Positions 46,595-56,959 of a stretch of 64,000 bases of DNA are shown piece after piece. The translations under genes and the position numbers were made by a program. Under the pieces are notes generated by a model that had not been told where the DNA came from, did no database searches, and was given only the letters and a program-made list of their open reading frames with translations. The DNA comes from Eonycteris spelaea (lineage: Eukaryota; Chordata; Mammalia; Chiroptera; Pteropodidae), in NCBI GenBank assembly GCA_003508835.1, contig PUFA01000034.1, positions 8,086,501 through 8,150,500 of the forward strand. The letters run 5' to 3'. The first letter of the stretch is position 1, and the number at the start of each line of letters is the position of its first letter.

Positions 46595-46834
46595 TTTCCT
46601 GAAAACAGGGTCCGTAGCTTTGATCAGATTCTCTCCCTCACTCACCCTCCTACAGCCTATCAGTTTTGCACCTGGAATATATCTGCACCTGTGTTTCTCC
46701 TCAATCACCCAGGTCTCCGCTCTCAGAACTACTGAAATAGCCTCCCAGTGGCCGCCTAACCTATGCCCCTGCTAGCCCCCAATCATCAGACTCACTGCAA
46801 CGAGAATAATCTTTTGAAATACAGGTTCGAGGAC
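46595..46834 (+). mobile_element. LINE L2-like, 5' piece interrupted by the tRNA/5S SINE
   Basis: CCCTCCTACAGCCTATCAGT, TAGCCTCCCAGTGGCCGCCT and TGCAACGAGAATAATCTTTT resemble an internal L2 stretch. Confidence 0.5.
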
Positions 46835-46836
46835 AT

Positions 46837-47067
46837 GGTTCCATAGTGTGGCAGTTAGCATGTCCGCTTTACACACAGAAGGTCCTGAGTTCACATCCCA
46901 GTGGAACCACGGTCATGGTCTGCACCCATGCCACCCTGAACAAGCCCGATGTCTGATCTCCGAGGCTAAGCAGGGTTGGGCCTGGTTAGTACTTGGATGG
47001 GAGACCACCTAGGAAGACCAGGTGACGTAGGTATAAATAATAATAAATAATATTAATAAATAAAGTA
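46837..47067 (+). mobile_element. Hybrid tRNA-Val/5S rRNA SINE (MEG-TR-like)
   Basis: 46,837-46,909 aligns without gaps over 73 nt to tRNA-Val with a TAC anticodon (GGTTCCATAGTGTGGCAGTT ... GTGGAACCA). A linker of about 8 nt follows. 46,918-47,031 aligns to 5S rRNA: CCATGCCACCCTGAACAAGC, then AGGCTAAGCAGGGTTGGGCC and GGTTAGTACTTGGATGGGAG. There is a 3-nt deletion in the 5S part. The tail is TAA-rich (47,033-47,066). Target duplication: AAATACAGGTTCGAGGAC on the left (46,817-46,834) and AAATGCAGGTTCA... on the right (from 47,068), with mutations. Such hybrids are known to me only from fruit bats. It is one element, not two RNA genes. Its pol III promoter boxes are partly mutated. Confidence 0.92.
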
Positions 47068-47200
47068 AAATGCAGGTTCAATTGGGACAGCCTAGTAGCT
47101 CGAGAGTGTTCTGCCCTTCCACTTCTGCTCACCCACTGAAATACCGTTATTTTCTGCCCTCTGGGGGATTCTGCCTTTGCCAGCCCCATTCCACAATCGT
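47068..47200 (+). mobile_element. LINE L2-like, 3' continuation after the SINE
   Basis: TTCTGCCCTTCCACTTCTGC, TTATTTTCTGCCCTCTGGGG and TCTGCCTTTGCCAGCCCCAT continue the interrupted element. Confidence 0.45.
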
Positions 47201-47444
47201 CGTGGTCCTGAATCAAGATGAATGTGCAGAGATACAGTACAGAGAGACAAGAGAGACAGGACAAAAGGTGAGGTTGTGGTGAAACAGCGGTGGGGGGAGC
47301 ATTGGGGGGGAGAGTGAGGGTGGAAAAGGGGAGGGGGAGTGAAGAGGCGAGGGGTTCCAGAGCTGCTCTAGAATTGGGCTGGGTAGAAACGGCGGTTTTA
47401 AGACGTGCTTCTGTCGGTTATAAATTATATCCTGTGTTAGTCTT
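47201..47444. other. G-rich intergenic stretch
   Basis: 47,285-47,355 has several G runs (GGTGGGGGGAGCATTGGGGG). No feature assigned. Confidence 0.4.
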
Positions 47445-47860
47445 TGTGGTGGTTGAATAGTGTTCCCAAAATGCATGTCCACGCGGAACCTCAGAATCTG
47501 ACTTTATTTAGAAATCAGGTCTTTGCAGGTGTGGTTAGTTAAGATGAGGTCATACTGAAGTGGGCAGGGGCCCTAAATCCAGCGCTGGTGCCCTTAGAAG
47601 GCCATCTGAACATGACAGAGATAGAAACACAGAGAAGGCCGTGTGAGGATGACGCAGAGATTGGAGGGAAAGCCACACCAAGGACTGCTGACCCGGAAGC
47701 CAGGAAGAGGCAAGAACAGATTCTTCTCTAGGCCTTTTAAAGGGAGTGCAGCCCTGCCGAGGCCTTAGTTTCCGACTTCTAGACTCCAGAACCATGAGAG
47801 ATTCACTTTCTGCTGCCGCCCAGTTTGTAGCGATTCATCACAGCAGCCCTGGGACGCTCA
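47445..47860 (+). mobile_element. MLT1-type LTR
   Basis: TGTGGTGGTTGAATAGTGTT, CGGAACCTCAGAATCTGACT, TTAGTTAAGATGAGGTCATA, TTTCCGACTTCTAGACTCCA and CATCACAGCAGCCCTGGGAC are in MLT1 order. Same family as the minus-strand LTR at 24,574. Confidence 0.88.
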
Positions 47861-47864
47861 TGCA

Positions 47865-48165
47865 GCTGTTACTTAAAGCAACCAACCCCAAACCTCAGGG
47901 CCTTAAAAGCGGAGTTTTCTTTTTCACTCATTCAAAGTCTGATGCAGGTCACCGGCCCTCTGACATCTTGCAGTCTGAAGAGATGACTTCCAAGATCACG
48001 GTGTCAGGGAAGCAAGGACTGAAGGATCACACGGGATGTTTTTTAAAGAAACAGACCCGGAAACAACGCACATCATTACTGCCAAACCCTGTCTCATGGT
48101 CCCAACGAAATGGCAAGGAAGGCTGGAAAATGGACCCTGCCGACCGATCGAGACTTAGGTGTGCC
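47865..48165 (-). mobile_element. Possible MaLR-type LTR fragment (minus)
   Basis: AGTTTTCTTTTTCACTCATT and AAGAAACAGACCCGGAAACA resemble reverse-complement LTR blocks. The plus frame of 197 codons (47,746-48,339) spans two LTRs and is not a gene. Confidence 0.4.
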
Positions 48166-48362
48166 ACCCTCTCCCCTGTCTCTCTCCACGTGTCCCCACA
48201 GGTCTTCCTCAGGTTCCTCCAGGGCCTCCTGCTGCTTTGCACACGCTTGACGTCTCCCCAGAATACCATCCTCCTCCTCCACTTGTATTCAGACATCGAT
48301 CAGTTCACACTTCTCTCGCCAAGTAATGTTTTACCATAATACTGTCGGCCTAAGACACGTCC

Positions 48363-49042
48363 AAACCTTGAGAGAATTTTTCTGCGTTTATTTGAGCCAA
48401 AATGATGACAACTGCCGGGAAACAAAAAAAAATCTCAACAGACTGAGAAAATGCTTCGGAGAATGACAGTTTTGCAGCTTATTTTGTACATTAGAATAAA
48501 AGGAGGAGATGTAAAAAAGGTTACACGCAGGCCATTGGTAGTCGATTGAAGGGGTAGAAGGAAAAGAGCGAAGTGGGGAATTCTGTGGGACTGGATTAGA
48601 AAAGGCAAAATCGGGTAACACAGCCTTCCTTTTCATTAGTGGGTTCAGGATAGCTACTGTTAACCTTTACAGCGCAGAGGGATGGCATGTGGGGACAAGG
48701 TAACCGAGGGGTTCTGTGGTCTTGTGCTCAGGTGGCAGCAGTTGTGCCTTAAGAGGTCTAAAAAAAAGATTACTCTGACATTTCAAAGGTGTGTTAATTT
48801 AGATGCAACAAACAAACAAACAAAAACAGTAGACTGGCTCACCTGAGGAACAGATTGATCTTTACCAAGGAAGCTACACGTCTATGAAGTGACTACCCAG
48901 CATGACTGGCTTTTAGTTGGGAATTTTTCCTTCAGACCCTCCTGTGTGGTTACTTTCAGTCTCTGAGTATATAGGGCCCGCCATACTGGCCTCCCCTGAG
49001 CTTGTCAGGTGTAGTATGTGACCCTTTTTCATCCACAATACA
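48363..49042 (-). mobile_element. LTR-like element, copy B (minus strand)
   Basis: Partner of 545-1,179, with the same internal order: TTTATTTGAGCCAAAATGAT, GACAACTGCCGGGAAACAAA, CTGACATTTCAAAGGTGTGT and CTTTTTCATCCACAATACA. It carries an extra stretch at about 48,715-48,760 and a small CAAA repeat at 48,815-48,835. Confidence 0.6.
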
Positions 49043-49284
49043 TCCTTCCCAGTCTAAATTATATCCTTCGGTTAGTCTCACGTAGTGCCTTATACTTTCT
49101 CTTCTTATTATTTATCACAGTTTGTCATTATATGTGCATGTAATTACTTGATCAATTTCTCTCTTTTGCTGCCATTCCTCACTAACTATTTATTTAAAAT
49201 GAATAAATAAGTTGACAGACGGTGAATTCTGAAAAGGGCCTTGGGTCACAAAAAGAGTTAATAATTGATTTAAAATCTTCTAAA

Positions 49285-49560
49285 GTAGGACATATTCATT
49301 ACGATGTTTTTAGCTGCAAGTAAAAGAAAGAATAACTTAAAATTGCCAGGACAGGAAGAAATAGTTAGCATCTTTCATAACAAGGGTTCCTAGGTAGTGG
49401 GCTTCTCTGGTGGGTTGATTCAGCAGCTCGGTGACATCATGAAAACCTCATGTTCTTTCCCGCTTTTGCCTCTTCCATCCTCAGCATGTTGCCTTAGTTC
49501 CTTGCGTGGTCACAGGATGGCTGCTATGGTCCAGGGCAACGACTAGAAAAAGTGGTCTCT
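49285..49560 (+). mobile_element. Interspersed repeat of unnamed family (related to 28,600)
   Basis: TTTTTAGCTGCAAGTAAAAG and AATAACTTAAAATTGCCAGG at its start, then GGTCACAGGATGGCTGCTAT later. Diverged. Confidence 0.45.
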
Positions 49561-50399
49561 TTGTTCCGTAGAAATTTCTTTTATCATCAAGGCAATCTTT
49601 CTCAGGAGCTCTCCTGCCAATTGACTCCCCAGCAAATTATTTCTACTTCCAAATCCAGCGCGGGCAAAGAGAATGGAATTATCATGATTAAAGAGAATTA
49701 CTCCTAAGACAGGTGTCAGAGAGGTGGATAGGTAGATATCTGAACAAAATCCAGATTCTTCTAGCAAGAAAAGTGGATGGCTTTTCCAGATAAACAACCA
49801 TGTCTGCTACACACTGATTGGCGATCAGTGTGCTACAGAATATCATAAGCCCTCCACAGGTATATTGCTAGATTTTGATCCGGCTGCAATGTTATATGAA
49901 TACCATCTTGATCTGTTAATAGGTATAGGTAGAAATGCTGTATTGAGCTGACTGTATTGCTGTGGTGTGGTACAGTGTGTATTTTCCCATGAATAAGAGG
50001 CAAGAGGCATCAAATGTTACCAAGAAGTGTGTATCAGAACACATGAAAACTGTTTTTCATAAGTAAATCAAAGTAATTGTTTAGGACAATGGAGGCATAG
50101 GTCTAAAGAGGGACCAAGTAGATCATTGTAGGCCTGTGGATATAATTTATGTACCAGAACTGTAGCATTGGGGTTTCTAAATGCTGTTCTCCAATCAAAG
50201 GAACCAGGGCACCTTGAAGAAATGATCAATTCTGGGGCTGGGCAGAGAAAACACAAGATGACCCTGGAGAATCTTATAGTTCCAGAAAGCCAGGATGTGA
50301 TCAAATGACAAAAAGGATGGAGGCGCATCAAAGGGACATAGGGAAAGCTCCCATACATCCATATCGGTATAAATAAATAATTGAAATGAATAAATACAC
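49561..50399. other. Intergenic, no assigned feature
   Basis: Minus-strand frames of 84 and 96 codons lack any domain. Confidence 0.45.
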
Positions 50400-51034
50400 A
50401 GAGAGAAGGGGCAGATCTTGCCTACAGAAGAATCTTATTTAATTTAAGTCCCACCAGCAGGTGGAGTTGACTTTTCTGGGTGTGATCTGGACTTAGTGAT
50501 TTGCAACCAAAGAATACAATGGAGAAATGGCCCATACCACCTTAACCACAGGATCGAGGCCGCCTTCACCAGGGACGATATTGACAGAATGCAGCCCGGA
50601 TACGGCGTGGTGAGAAGAGCCCTTCACCTGTGCGGTCTTCTTTCCTCAGACCCATAACTCCAGTCGTGATTCAGGAGGAGAGCATCAAACAAACCCAAAC
50701 GGAGAGACGTTCTACAAAATGCCTGACCAGTACTCCTTGAAACTGTCAAGGTCATGGAAAACTAGGGAAGACTGAGACTCTGTCTCAGATCAGAGGGGAC
50801 CGGGTCAACGTCATGGCGAAATCCAATGGGTTTTCTGTGGGATCCTGGAACAGAGAGAGGACGTTTCAGGGGTACGGGGGAACCTGGGGAAATCCAGGCG
50901 AAGTCTGGAGTTTAATTAGTAATAATGGGCCAGTGTGAATTTTGAAGTTTTGATAAATATAAGATACTCTCTGTGTTATTTTTGCAACTTTCCGGTACAC
51001 CTAAAATTTTAAGTGCAGTTAAAAAAAAAAAAAG
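50400..51034 (+). mobile_element. Old LINE-1 (L1ME-like) 3' end
   Basis: GGGACGATATTGACAGAATG, GACCCATAACTCCAGTCGTG, AACTGTCAAGGTCATGGAAA, CTCTGTGTTATTTTTGCAAC and CCGGTACACCTAAAATTTTA precede an A run at 51,021-51,033. About 630 bp of 3' UTR, with no ORF2 part. Confidence 0.8.
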
Positions 51035-51201
51035 GTTGAAAAACAGTGCTGTAAAATCGATCCTTGAATTAGGCAATAATACCAAAGAGCTGGAAGGCCT
51101 GGGTCCCTGGAACAAATGATATTGCGACTCTGCCTTTCCCTGCATTACAGAGTTTTCTGATTGTGCTTTGGGATAATGCATCGACTCATATGAAAAGATA
51201 T

Positions 51202-51518
51202 TGCTATGGTCCGAATGTGTGTGTCCTCCCTGAAAATTCATACGTTGAAAACCTGATGACCAAGGCAATAGTATTTGGAGGTAGGGTCTTTGGGAGGTGA
51301 ATGAGATTAGTGCTCTTATAAAAGAGACCCCACAGAACTCCCTAGCACCTGTGAGGACGCAGTGAGAAGCTCGTGACCGGTAAGAGGGCCCTCACCCAAC
51401 CATGCTGGCACCCTGGTCTCAAATTTTCAACCTCCAGAAGTTTAATAAATCAATTTCTGTTGTTAATAAGTCCCAGTCATATTGTATTTTATTGTAGCTA
51501 CTCAAATCGACTAAGACA
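51202..51518 (+). mobile_element. MaLR-type LTR (MLT1/MST group)
   Basis: TGCTATGGTCCGAATGTGTG, AAAGAGACCCCACAGAACTC, CTGTGAGGACGCAGTGAGAA, TTTAATAAATCAATTTCTGT and an end at CGACTAAGACA. Flanks GATAT and GGTAT are a probable 5-bp duplication with one mismatch. Confidence 0.92.
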
Positions 51519-51869
51519 GGTATTATAACATTATAACATAAAATTGATCAACTTATTGCTGGCGCATGACAGTGTTGTTTCCATGAAGGTATTTTTTTAA
51601 ACTTAATGGCAAGATGTTTCTCCTAAACAAACTTATCTTAAAGACCTTCAGTACTTTGGGAAGCTTTGAGCCAAAATCTGCCACTCACCTCCAGGAGTGT
51701 ATAGGACTTGGCATGGGTACTAGTGGACATATCCCTCAACTTCCCAGGCCTTACTCCGCTAATCTTACCTTGATGTGCCCTTCACTCACACCTTCATATG
51801 TAGGAACTGAGCCCTTCATCTCCAGACCCACAGGCACCCAGCTCAGTGCCTGGCTCATAGAAGCAGCAA
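51519..51869. other. Intergenic, no assigned feature
   Basis: 51,790-51,870 may include an L2 end (CAGCTCAGTGCCTGGCTCAT). Confidence 0.45.
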
Positions 51870-52078
51870 CTCATACAGTGCCAGGCACACTTCAAATTCT
51901 TCGCAGACATGAACTCATGTAAACTCCCTAATGACCTGATAAAGTAGCTACTGTAATCAACCCATTATACAGGTAAGAAACCAAGGAACAGGGAGATAAA
52001 GCTACCAGTTCAAGTTGCATGTAGGGTAAATGGCAGAGCTTGGGCTGGAACCCAGGAAGTCTAACTGCTAAGTCTGTC
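51870..52078 (+). mobile_element. MIR SINE
   Basis: CAGTGCCAGGCACACTTCAA, ATGAACTCATGTAAACTCCC, GTAAGAAACCAAGGAACAGG and TGGGCTGGAACCCAGGAAGT follow MIR. Confidence 0.75.
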
Positions 52079-52944
52079 TGTTAGTCTGTTCTTCATCATG
52101 TAATGCCAAATGGTTTGTACAATGTAAAGGAGAGAGGGAAAAGGAAAGAAGGGAGGGAGGGAGGGATAGAGAGCGCGTGGATCTCCAAGGACCTTTGAAC
52201 TGAGGGTGGTGCCGGCTGCTGCTCGTGGTCACAGGGTTCGAGGGCTGCTGAAAGAATCCCAGCGTCACTCCCCTCAAAAACATCTGTGCCACTGAGTGAT
52301 ACATTGTTCAGGATTTTTGGGTTCAAGACAAGATCTTATTAAAATGCAAATATTATTTGAAAAGAAGCGAAGCGAGTGTTGAATTTCATTTATCACCTTA
52401 ACTGGCCAGTTCTTTAGAATTAGGTACAGAGCAGATGACTTGTGAGGTGTGAATGGAAGGCCCCAAATTTATGGGGCTTCCCAGAAAGTAGGAAGAGAAG
52501 GAATCCCACTGAGGAAGGCTGTAAGGAGCCTGTGTGTGAATGCTGGGAGCCAGAGAAGGGGGCGCCCACAGCCAGGAGGACACGGAGGAGAAGGACCCAA
52601 AAGCCCAGAAAAGGCACAGGCAGAAGCCCGGGCCACCTAGACGTTTCTCCAGGGGCTGTTGGGCCTGCCAGTTGTCACGCACAAGCCAAGCCAGAAGCAG
52701 GGCGAGCAGGAGTCTAAGAAATCTCTCTGCTCTACCACATTTTGTTTACTTTCCTCTGGTGAGCCCCCACCCTTGTTCTCATTCGTTCAAAGCCTGGATT
52801 CTAAATTAGACAGAGCAGTCTCGAAAAGACCAAATTTAATATAAAGCACTATTTCCCATTTCTTGCATGCAACATGGGATGCCTACGAGGCAGCAGAGAA
52901 TCTGGAAATCTAAGAATAATGATCATAAGATCTGTTTCTAGGTG
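52079..52944. other. Intergenic; short GGGA-rich tract
   Basis: 52,127-52,170 is purine-rich. 52,480-52,720 is GC-rich with overlapping frames on both strands, but I see no domain or splice context. Confidence 0.5.
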
Positions 52945-53115
52945 CTTTTAACATGCTTTTCATTTTATCTTCTCAACTGGCCTCTGGGTAGTATTATTGC
53001 TTTAATGACAAATACCTGGAGGCTTATGGACATATTCAGGGACTTGCCTAAGATTTTAGGATAGCAAAAAGGAGAGACTGGATTTGAGCACTAGTCTCTC
53101 TGGTCCCAGGCACAG
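52945..53115 (+). mobile_element. MIR SINE
   Basis: TTTTATCTTCTCAACTGGCC, TGGACATATTCAGGGACTTG, CCTAAGATTTTAGGATAGCA and GAGACTGGATTTGAGCACTA follow MIR. Confidence 0.65.
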
Positions 53116-53224
53116 GCTTTTACGTAGTTATTCATATGGCCTCTTGGTTTACCCCTGTGGCCTTGGCCACGTCATTTGGGTTCTTGGACCCCAGCTGCCC
53201 TTGTATGGTAGGTTGGACCGTCTT

Positions 53225-53375
53225 CATAAGCGTTAATATTCATATGACTCAAGCAGGGATCTTGTGAAAATGTAGAGTTTGATTCAAGATGTCTGGGGCA
53301 GGGCCTGAGACTGTGCATCTCTAACAAGATCTGGGGGAGGTCGATACCACCTGTCTCAGGGTATCTTCAGAAGGG
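53225..53375 (+). mobile_element. MER5-like hAT-Charlie remnant 1
   Basis: GGATCTTGTGAAAATGTAGA, GGGGCAGGGCCTGAGACTGT and GCATCTCTAACAAGATCTGG match the MER5 middle. Confidence 0.6.
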
Positions 53376-53404
53376 CTTGGACTGCTTCAGTGCTTAGGTG
53401 TGTG

Positions 53405-53590
53405 TATGTAAGCAACACCTGGCAAACTTGTTAGAAAATCCAGACTCAGATGGATGCCAAAAATTTGGTCTTTGAATGGATTCCCAGATACATTTTTAAT
53501 AAGAATCTCACAGATGATCTTGCAGGATATCTTTGGACTACACTTTAAGAAATGCTGGGCTATTGATCACTCTAGAAATCTTTGAAGAGA
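53405..53590 (+). mobile_element. MER5-like hAT-Charlie remnant 2
   Basis: ACACCTGGCAAACTTGTTAG, TTTTAATAAGAATCTCACAG and CTACACTTTAAGAAATGCTG match MER5, with an extra stretch in the middle. Confidence 0.55.
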
Positions 53591-54362
53591 TGTTCAATGC
53601 TGAGATGACGCTGGCATGAACAGCATGTGCTACTAGATAAAGTTAGTCAAAGCACGCATTTACAACCCTCCCCCTCCTCCCCTTGCTGTTGAGTTGCTTG
53701 TTTCTAGATCCTGTAGGGTAGAATTCTACAAAGTCTAGACCGGAGAGGGTGCAAAGGTCCCCTAGTGGTACTTCACGGCGTGATTGCTTAAAAAGTGACA
53801 GTGGTCTCTCCATATCTGCTAGAACTTAATAGCTGATTTTTATACGTTAATAAAAACCAGGCTTTTCTTGGGGGTTCACAAAGATGGGAATGTCATTAAA
53901 TATAAAATGGTGTGCAAGAAGGGGTGATAAGCGGAAGCAGATGAGGGAGGTAGGGCACAGGATCCTTGCCCACAGTGGAGACTTTGGAGGCCTGGGACGG
54001 TGAGAACAGCTCCACAGTAATGCACGCTGCAGCGAGTATTAGCTCCTGTCCTGCGACCAGCTGCAGCATGTTAAACAGCCTGCAATTTTTCAAAATTAAT
54101 TATTTCTCCTTTTAGTCAGAAGCCATGTCTTGAAAGTTTACAGACTGTTTTTCTTATTCTGCAATCCAAGTGAGCGTCGATGATTCGGGGTCTTCCTGAG
54201 AATTTGGAGACAACCCAACATGGTTCTCAGGAAGCTATCTAAACTGCTATGTAGTTTGAGACTCAAGAGAACAAATCCGTTCCTTCCACCGAGAACTGAA
54301 AAATCTCAGAACGCTTGTCTTCACTTTTAGCTCCCCCAACATCTATCAATAGGAATTAGGAA
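53591..54362. other. Intergenic, no assigned feature
   Basis: No repeat or gene recognised. Confidence 0.5.
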
Positions 54363-54430
54363 TAACTATAATAAATGCTGTCATTGATTAATTTCTACAA
54401 TGTGCCAGGCACCATAAAAGGCACACCAGA
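54363..54430 (+). mobile_element. MIR SINE, 5' piece
   Basis: TGCTGTCATTGATTAATTTC and ACAATGTGCCAGGCACCATA resemble the MIR start. The MIR 3' part follows after the LTR at 54,936. Confidence 0.5.
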
Positions 54431-54512
54431 AAGGTCGGTATAGAGCAGAATCATCAAGGAACCAGCTAGACCAATGAAAGTTGACTGTGTGCTTCAGAAT
54501 TAACAATAGCAG

Positions 54513-54935
54513 CGTCATGGGCTGAATGCTTGTGTCTCTCTTAACTCAATTCATCTGTTGTAGCCCAATCCTTAGTGTGACAGAATTTGGAGGCAGGGCT
54601 TTGATGGAAGTAATTCAGGTTAAACAAAGTCATGAGGGTGGGATCTTGACCCTACAGGATTAGTACCCTTAGCAGAAAAGACATTAAAGCACGCCTTGTC
54701 CTGTCTTTCTCTCTCTTCTCGCTCCGCCTCTCTGAAAGCTTACAAAGGAACATTCAGAGCACACACACTGACAGACAGCCCTCTGCAACCCAAGGACAGA
54801 GCCTCACTAGAAACTGACCATGCTGGCAACCCAACCTCGAACTTCGACATCCTAACTGTGATAAGATAAATTTCTATTGTTTAAGTTACCCAGTCTATGA
54901 TAATTTGTTATGGCAGCCCACCCAGACTGATTTCA
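54513..54935 (+). mobile_element. MaLR-type LTR
   Basis: TCATGGGCTGAATGCTTGTG, GGAGGCAGGGCTTTGATGGA, GATAAGATAAATTTCTATTG, TTGTTATGGCAGCCCACCCA and GACTGATTTCA at the end. Confidence 0.85.
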
Positions 54936-55145
54936 CAAAATGCTTTCACCTAAATTAGCATATTCCTTTCTCACGACAATCCTACAGAAGGTATTGTTAG
55001 TCTTCTTTTATATGTGAGGAAACTGAGGCTCAGAGATGTCAAATGACTTGCTCATGATCACAGGAGGTGGTAGAAATGGGACAAAACCCCAAGCCTTCTG
55101 GATTCAGTGTCCAGTCTTACGAGTTCTTTACACACGCTAAGGTCT
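54936..55145 (+). mobile_element. MIR SINE, 3' piece
   Basis: CTTTCTCACGACAATCCTAC, ATATGTGAGGAAACTGAGGC, AATGACTTGCTCATGATCAC and CCTTCTGGATTCAGTGTCCA are clear MIR blocks. Confidence 0.85.
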
Positions 55146-55254
55146 AGAAACCTAGAAAGGCAGAAGCCTAGGCCATAGAAGGAGCAGCAAAAGCCTGAAA
55201 ACTACCAGGTACCAAGTCTAGCTTGGCCTGTGAGTGGCTGTCACTTTTTAGAAC

Positions 55255-55400
55255 AGTGTAATTAACTGCATTTTTTATTCACTCAACAAACATTTATTAT
55301 GGCCTTCTCTGTGGAAGGCACTGTGTGAAAATGTAAAGATATTAAAAACCATGCCCATTCCCTGGAGGTTAGAGCTTAAACCAAATGCTTGCATCCAAGA
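55255..55400 (-). mobile_element. LINE L2 3' end (minus)
   Basis: TTTTTATTCACTCAACAAAC then TTTATTATGGCCTTCTCTGT and AAGGCACTGTGTGAAAATGT is a reverse-complement L2 terminus. Its tail abuts the MIR region. Confidence 0.65.
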
Positions 55401-55591
55401 CAGGATGTGGTCATGTGAACTAAGCAGTCCACACTCAGAGCTGCAGGAGTGCTGAGTGAGGGACGTCGGTGTTGGCCTGGCTGAGGGGAAATTGTGAAGG
55501 AAAAAAATTACTTCAGTACTAGAGAAGGGTGGAGGATTATGTCCAAACATGGGCATGTCTTTTTGCAATGTGATTTTCCCCCCACTCCTCT

Positions 55592-56013
55592 CATTATAGA
55601 CTAACTCATGTCCTTCTAAAATTACTTTGTGGAAGCACCAACCCCCAAGGTAACTCCCAATGTGGCTATATGTGTAGGTAAGGCTTTTAAGGAGGTTAAA
55701 TGAGGTCATAAGGATGGGGCTATAATCTGGTGTCCTTGCAAGAAGGGACATCTGAGACATCTCTCTGTCTCCCTGTTTCTCTGTCTCTGTCACACTCACC
55801 CCCAGCCCCCACACACAAACATACTGTGCTCTTGAAAAGACCATATGAGATACGCGAGAGGTGGCATCTACAAGCCAGGAAGAGAAGCCGCACCAGAAAC
55901 CAATCATGATGGTACCTTGATCTTGGATTTCTAGCCTCCAAAACAATGGGAGAATAATGTCTTGTTTAAGCCACGTAGTCTTTGATATCTTGTGTTGGCA
56001 GCCCAAGACTACA
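55592..56013 (+). mobile_element. MLT1-type LTR
   Basis: ATTATAGACTAACTCATGTC, AAGCACCAACCCCCAAGGTA, AATGAGGTCATAAGGATGGG, ACCTTGATCTTGGATTTCTA and GTTGGCAGCCCAAGACTACA. The 279-codon minus-strand frame at 55,275-56,114 is antisense to it. Confidence 0.88.
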
Positions 56014-56019
56014 ATATCT

Positions 56020-56500
56020 CTCATCAAAAAGTAGAGTCTGCTTCTCCTCCTGGAATCTGAGACAGCCCTGTGACTCATTTCAATGCAGCAGAAGTGACAT
56101 TGCATCAAATCCATGGCCAGTCCTTTAGAAGTCTTGCAACTTAATTTCTGTTTTCACCTTCCAATAGTCCTGAGCCATCATGTAAAGAAGACTGAGTTCT
56201 GATGGAAAACTCATGTAGAGCAAAGCCTCTCTACTCGAAATACAACAAAGGGGAGAATCCTATGAAGACAGAAGAACTGGAGGAGACAGAAGACTGAGAG
56301 CTGCAGCCATCCCTGAGGGTCCACACTGAGTGAGGTCATTTTGACTCTTGCAGCTGCGCAAATAAAGTCAGACAACACTGGGTGAAGCAGAGAACAATCT
56401 CAGCTGAGCCCTGCCCAGCCAACCCATAGACGGAAACAAATACAATGGTTACCCAAAGCCATTAAGGTCGGGATAGTTTATAATACAAAATTATACTACT
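56020..56500 (+). mobile_element. MaLR-type LTR (different MLT1 subtype), head to tail
   Basis: TCTGCTTCTCCTCCTGGAAT, TTTCAATGCAGCAGAAGTGA, CTCAGCTGAGCCCTGCCCAG and CCAACCCATAGACGGAAACA match the LTR type seen at 41,800. The 3' end is diverged. Confidence 0.6.
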
Positions 56501-56679
56501 GCTGCAGGTGGAGTGAGAGATGGTATTTGGGACAGAGAGAATGGTTCGAACAGTGGCACACAGAGGTAGTAAAGTGTAATATGAGTGATTCTGATTATTA
56601 GAACCTTTAGGGCTACATATCAGAGAAAATAGAGGGTAAAGCTAGCAAGGTAAGTTAGAGGAAGACCATGGAGAGCTTC

Positions 56680-56915
56680 CATTGTGATACATTTTTATTG
56701 AGTACTTACTCTGTAACTCTTAATTAAACTCTTTTCATGGATTAACTACTTAATTTCCATTACCCCTATGAGTAGGTTACATCATTATTACCTGCCATTT
56801 TACAGATAAGGAAACTAAGACTCAGAGGTCGTTACTTGGAAAAAAAATACATAGTGGCGAGACTTGAATTTGAAACAGGCAGTCTACCTGCAGAGCCTGT
56901 GGCCATAACCTCTAC
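56680..56915 (+). mobile_element. MIR SINE, near full length
   Basis: TTTTTATTGAGTACTTACTC, GAGTAGGTTACATCATTATT, CCATTTTACAGATAAGGAAA and TGAATTTGAAACAGGCAGTC are MIR blocks in order. Confidence 0.85.
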
Positions 56916-56959
56916 AGAAGGTTGCCTAATTCAAGGAATTTTGATCTTAGCAATAAACT

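Noticed and set aside
46837..46909. Functional tRNA-Val gene
   Set aside because: Joined directly to a 5S-derived body and an A/T tail inside one target duplication, and the internal promoter B box is mutated. It is the head of a SINE.
46918..47031. 5S rRNA gene
   Set aside because: It has an internal deletion and several substitutions, no T-run terminator after it, and a SINE tail instead.
47746..48339. 197-codon plus-strand frame
   Set aside because: Starts inside an MLT1 LTR and continues into another repeat. No domain.
545..49042. One giant provirus bounded by the two LTR-like copies
   Set aside because: The spacing of about 48 kb is far beyond any retrovirus, the interval contains many unrelated repeats, and the copies differ too much.
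55275..56114. 279-codon open frame on the minus strand
   Set aside because: Antisense to an MLT1-type LTR and adjoining L2/LTR sequence. No domain.
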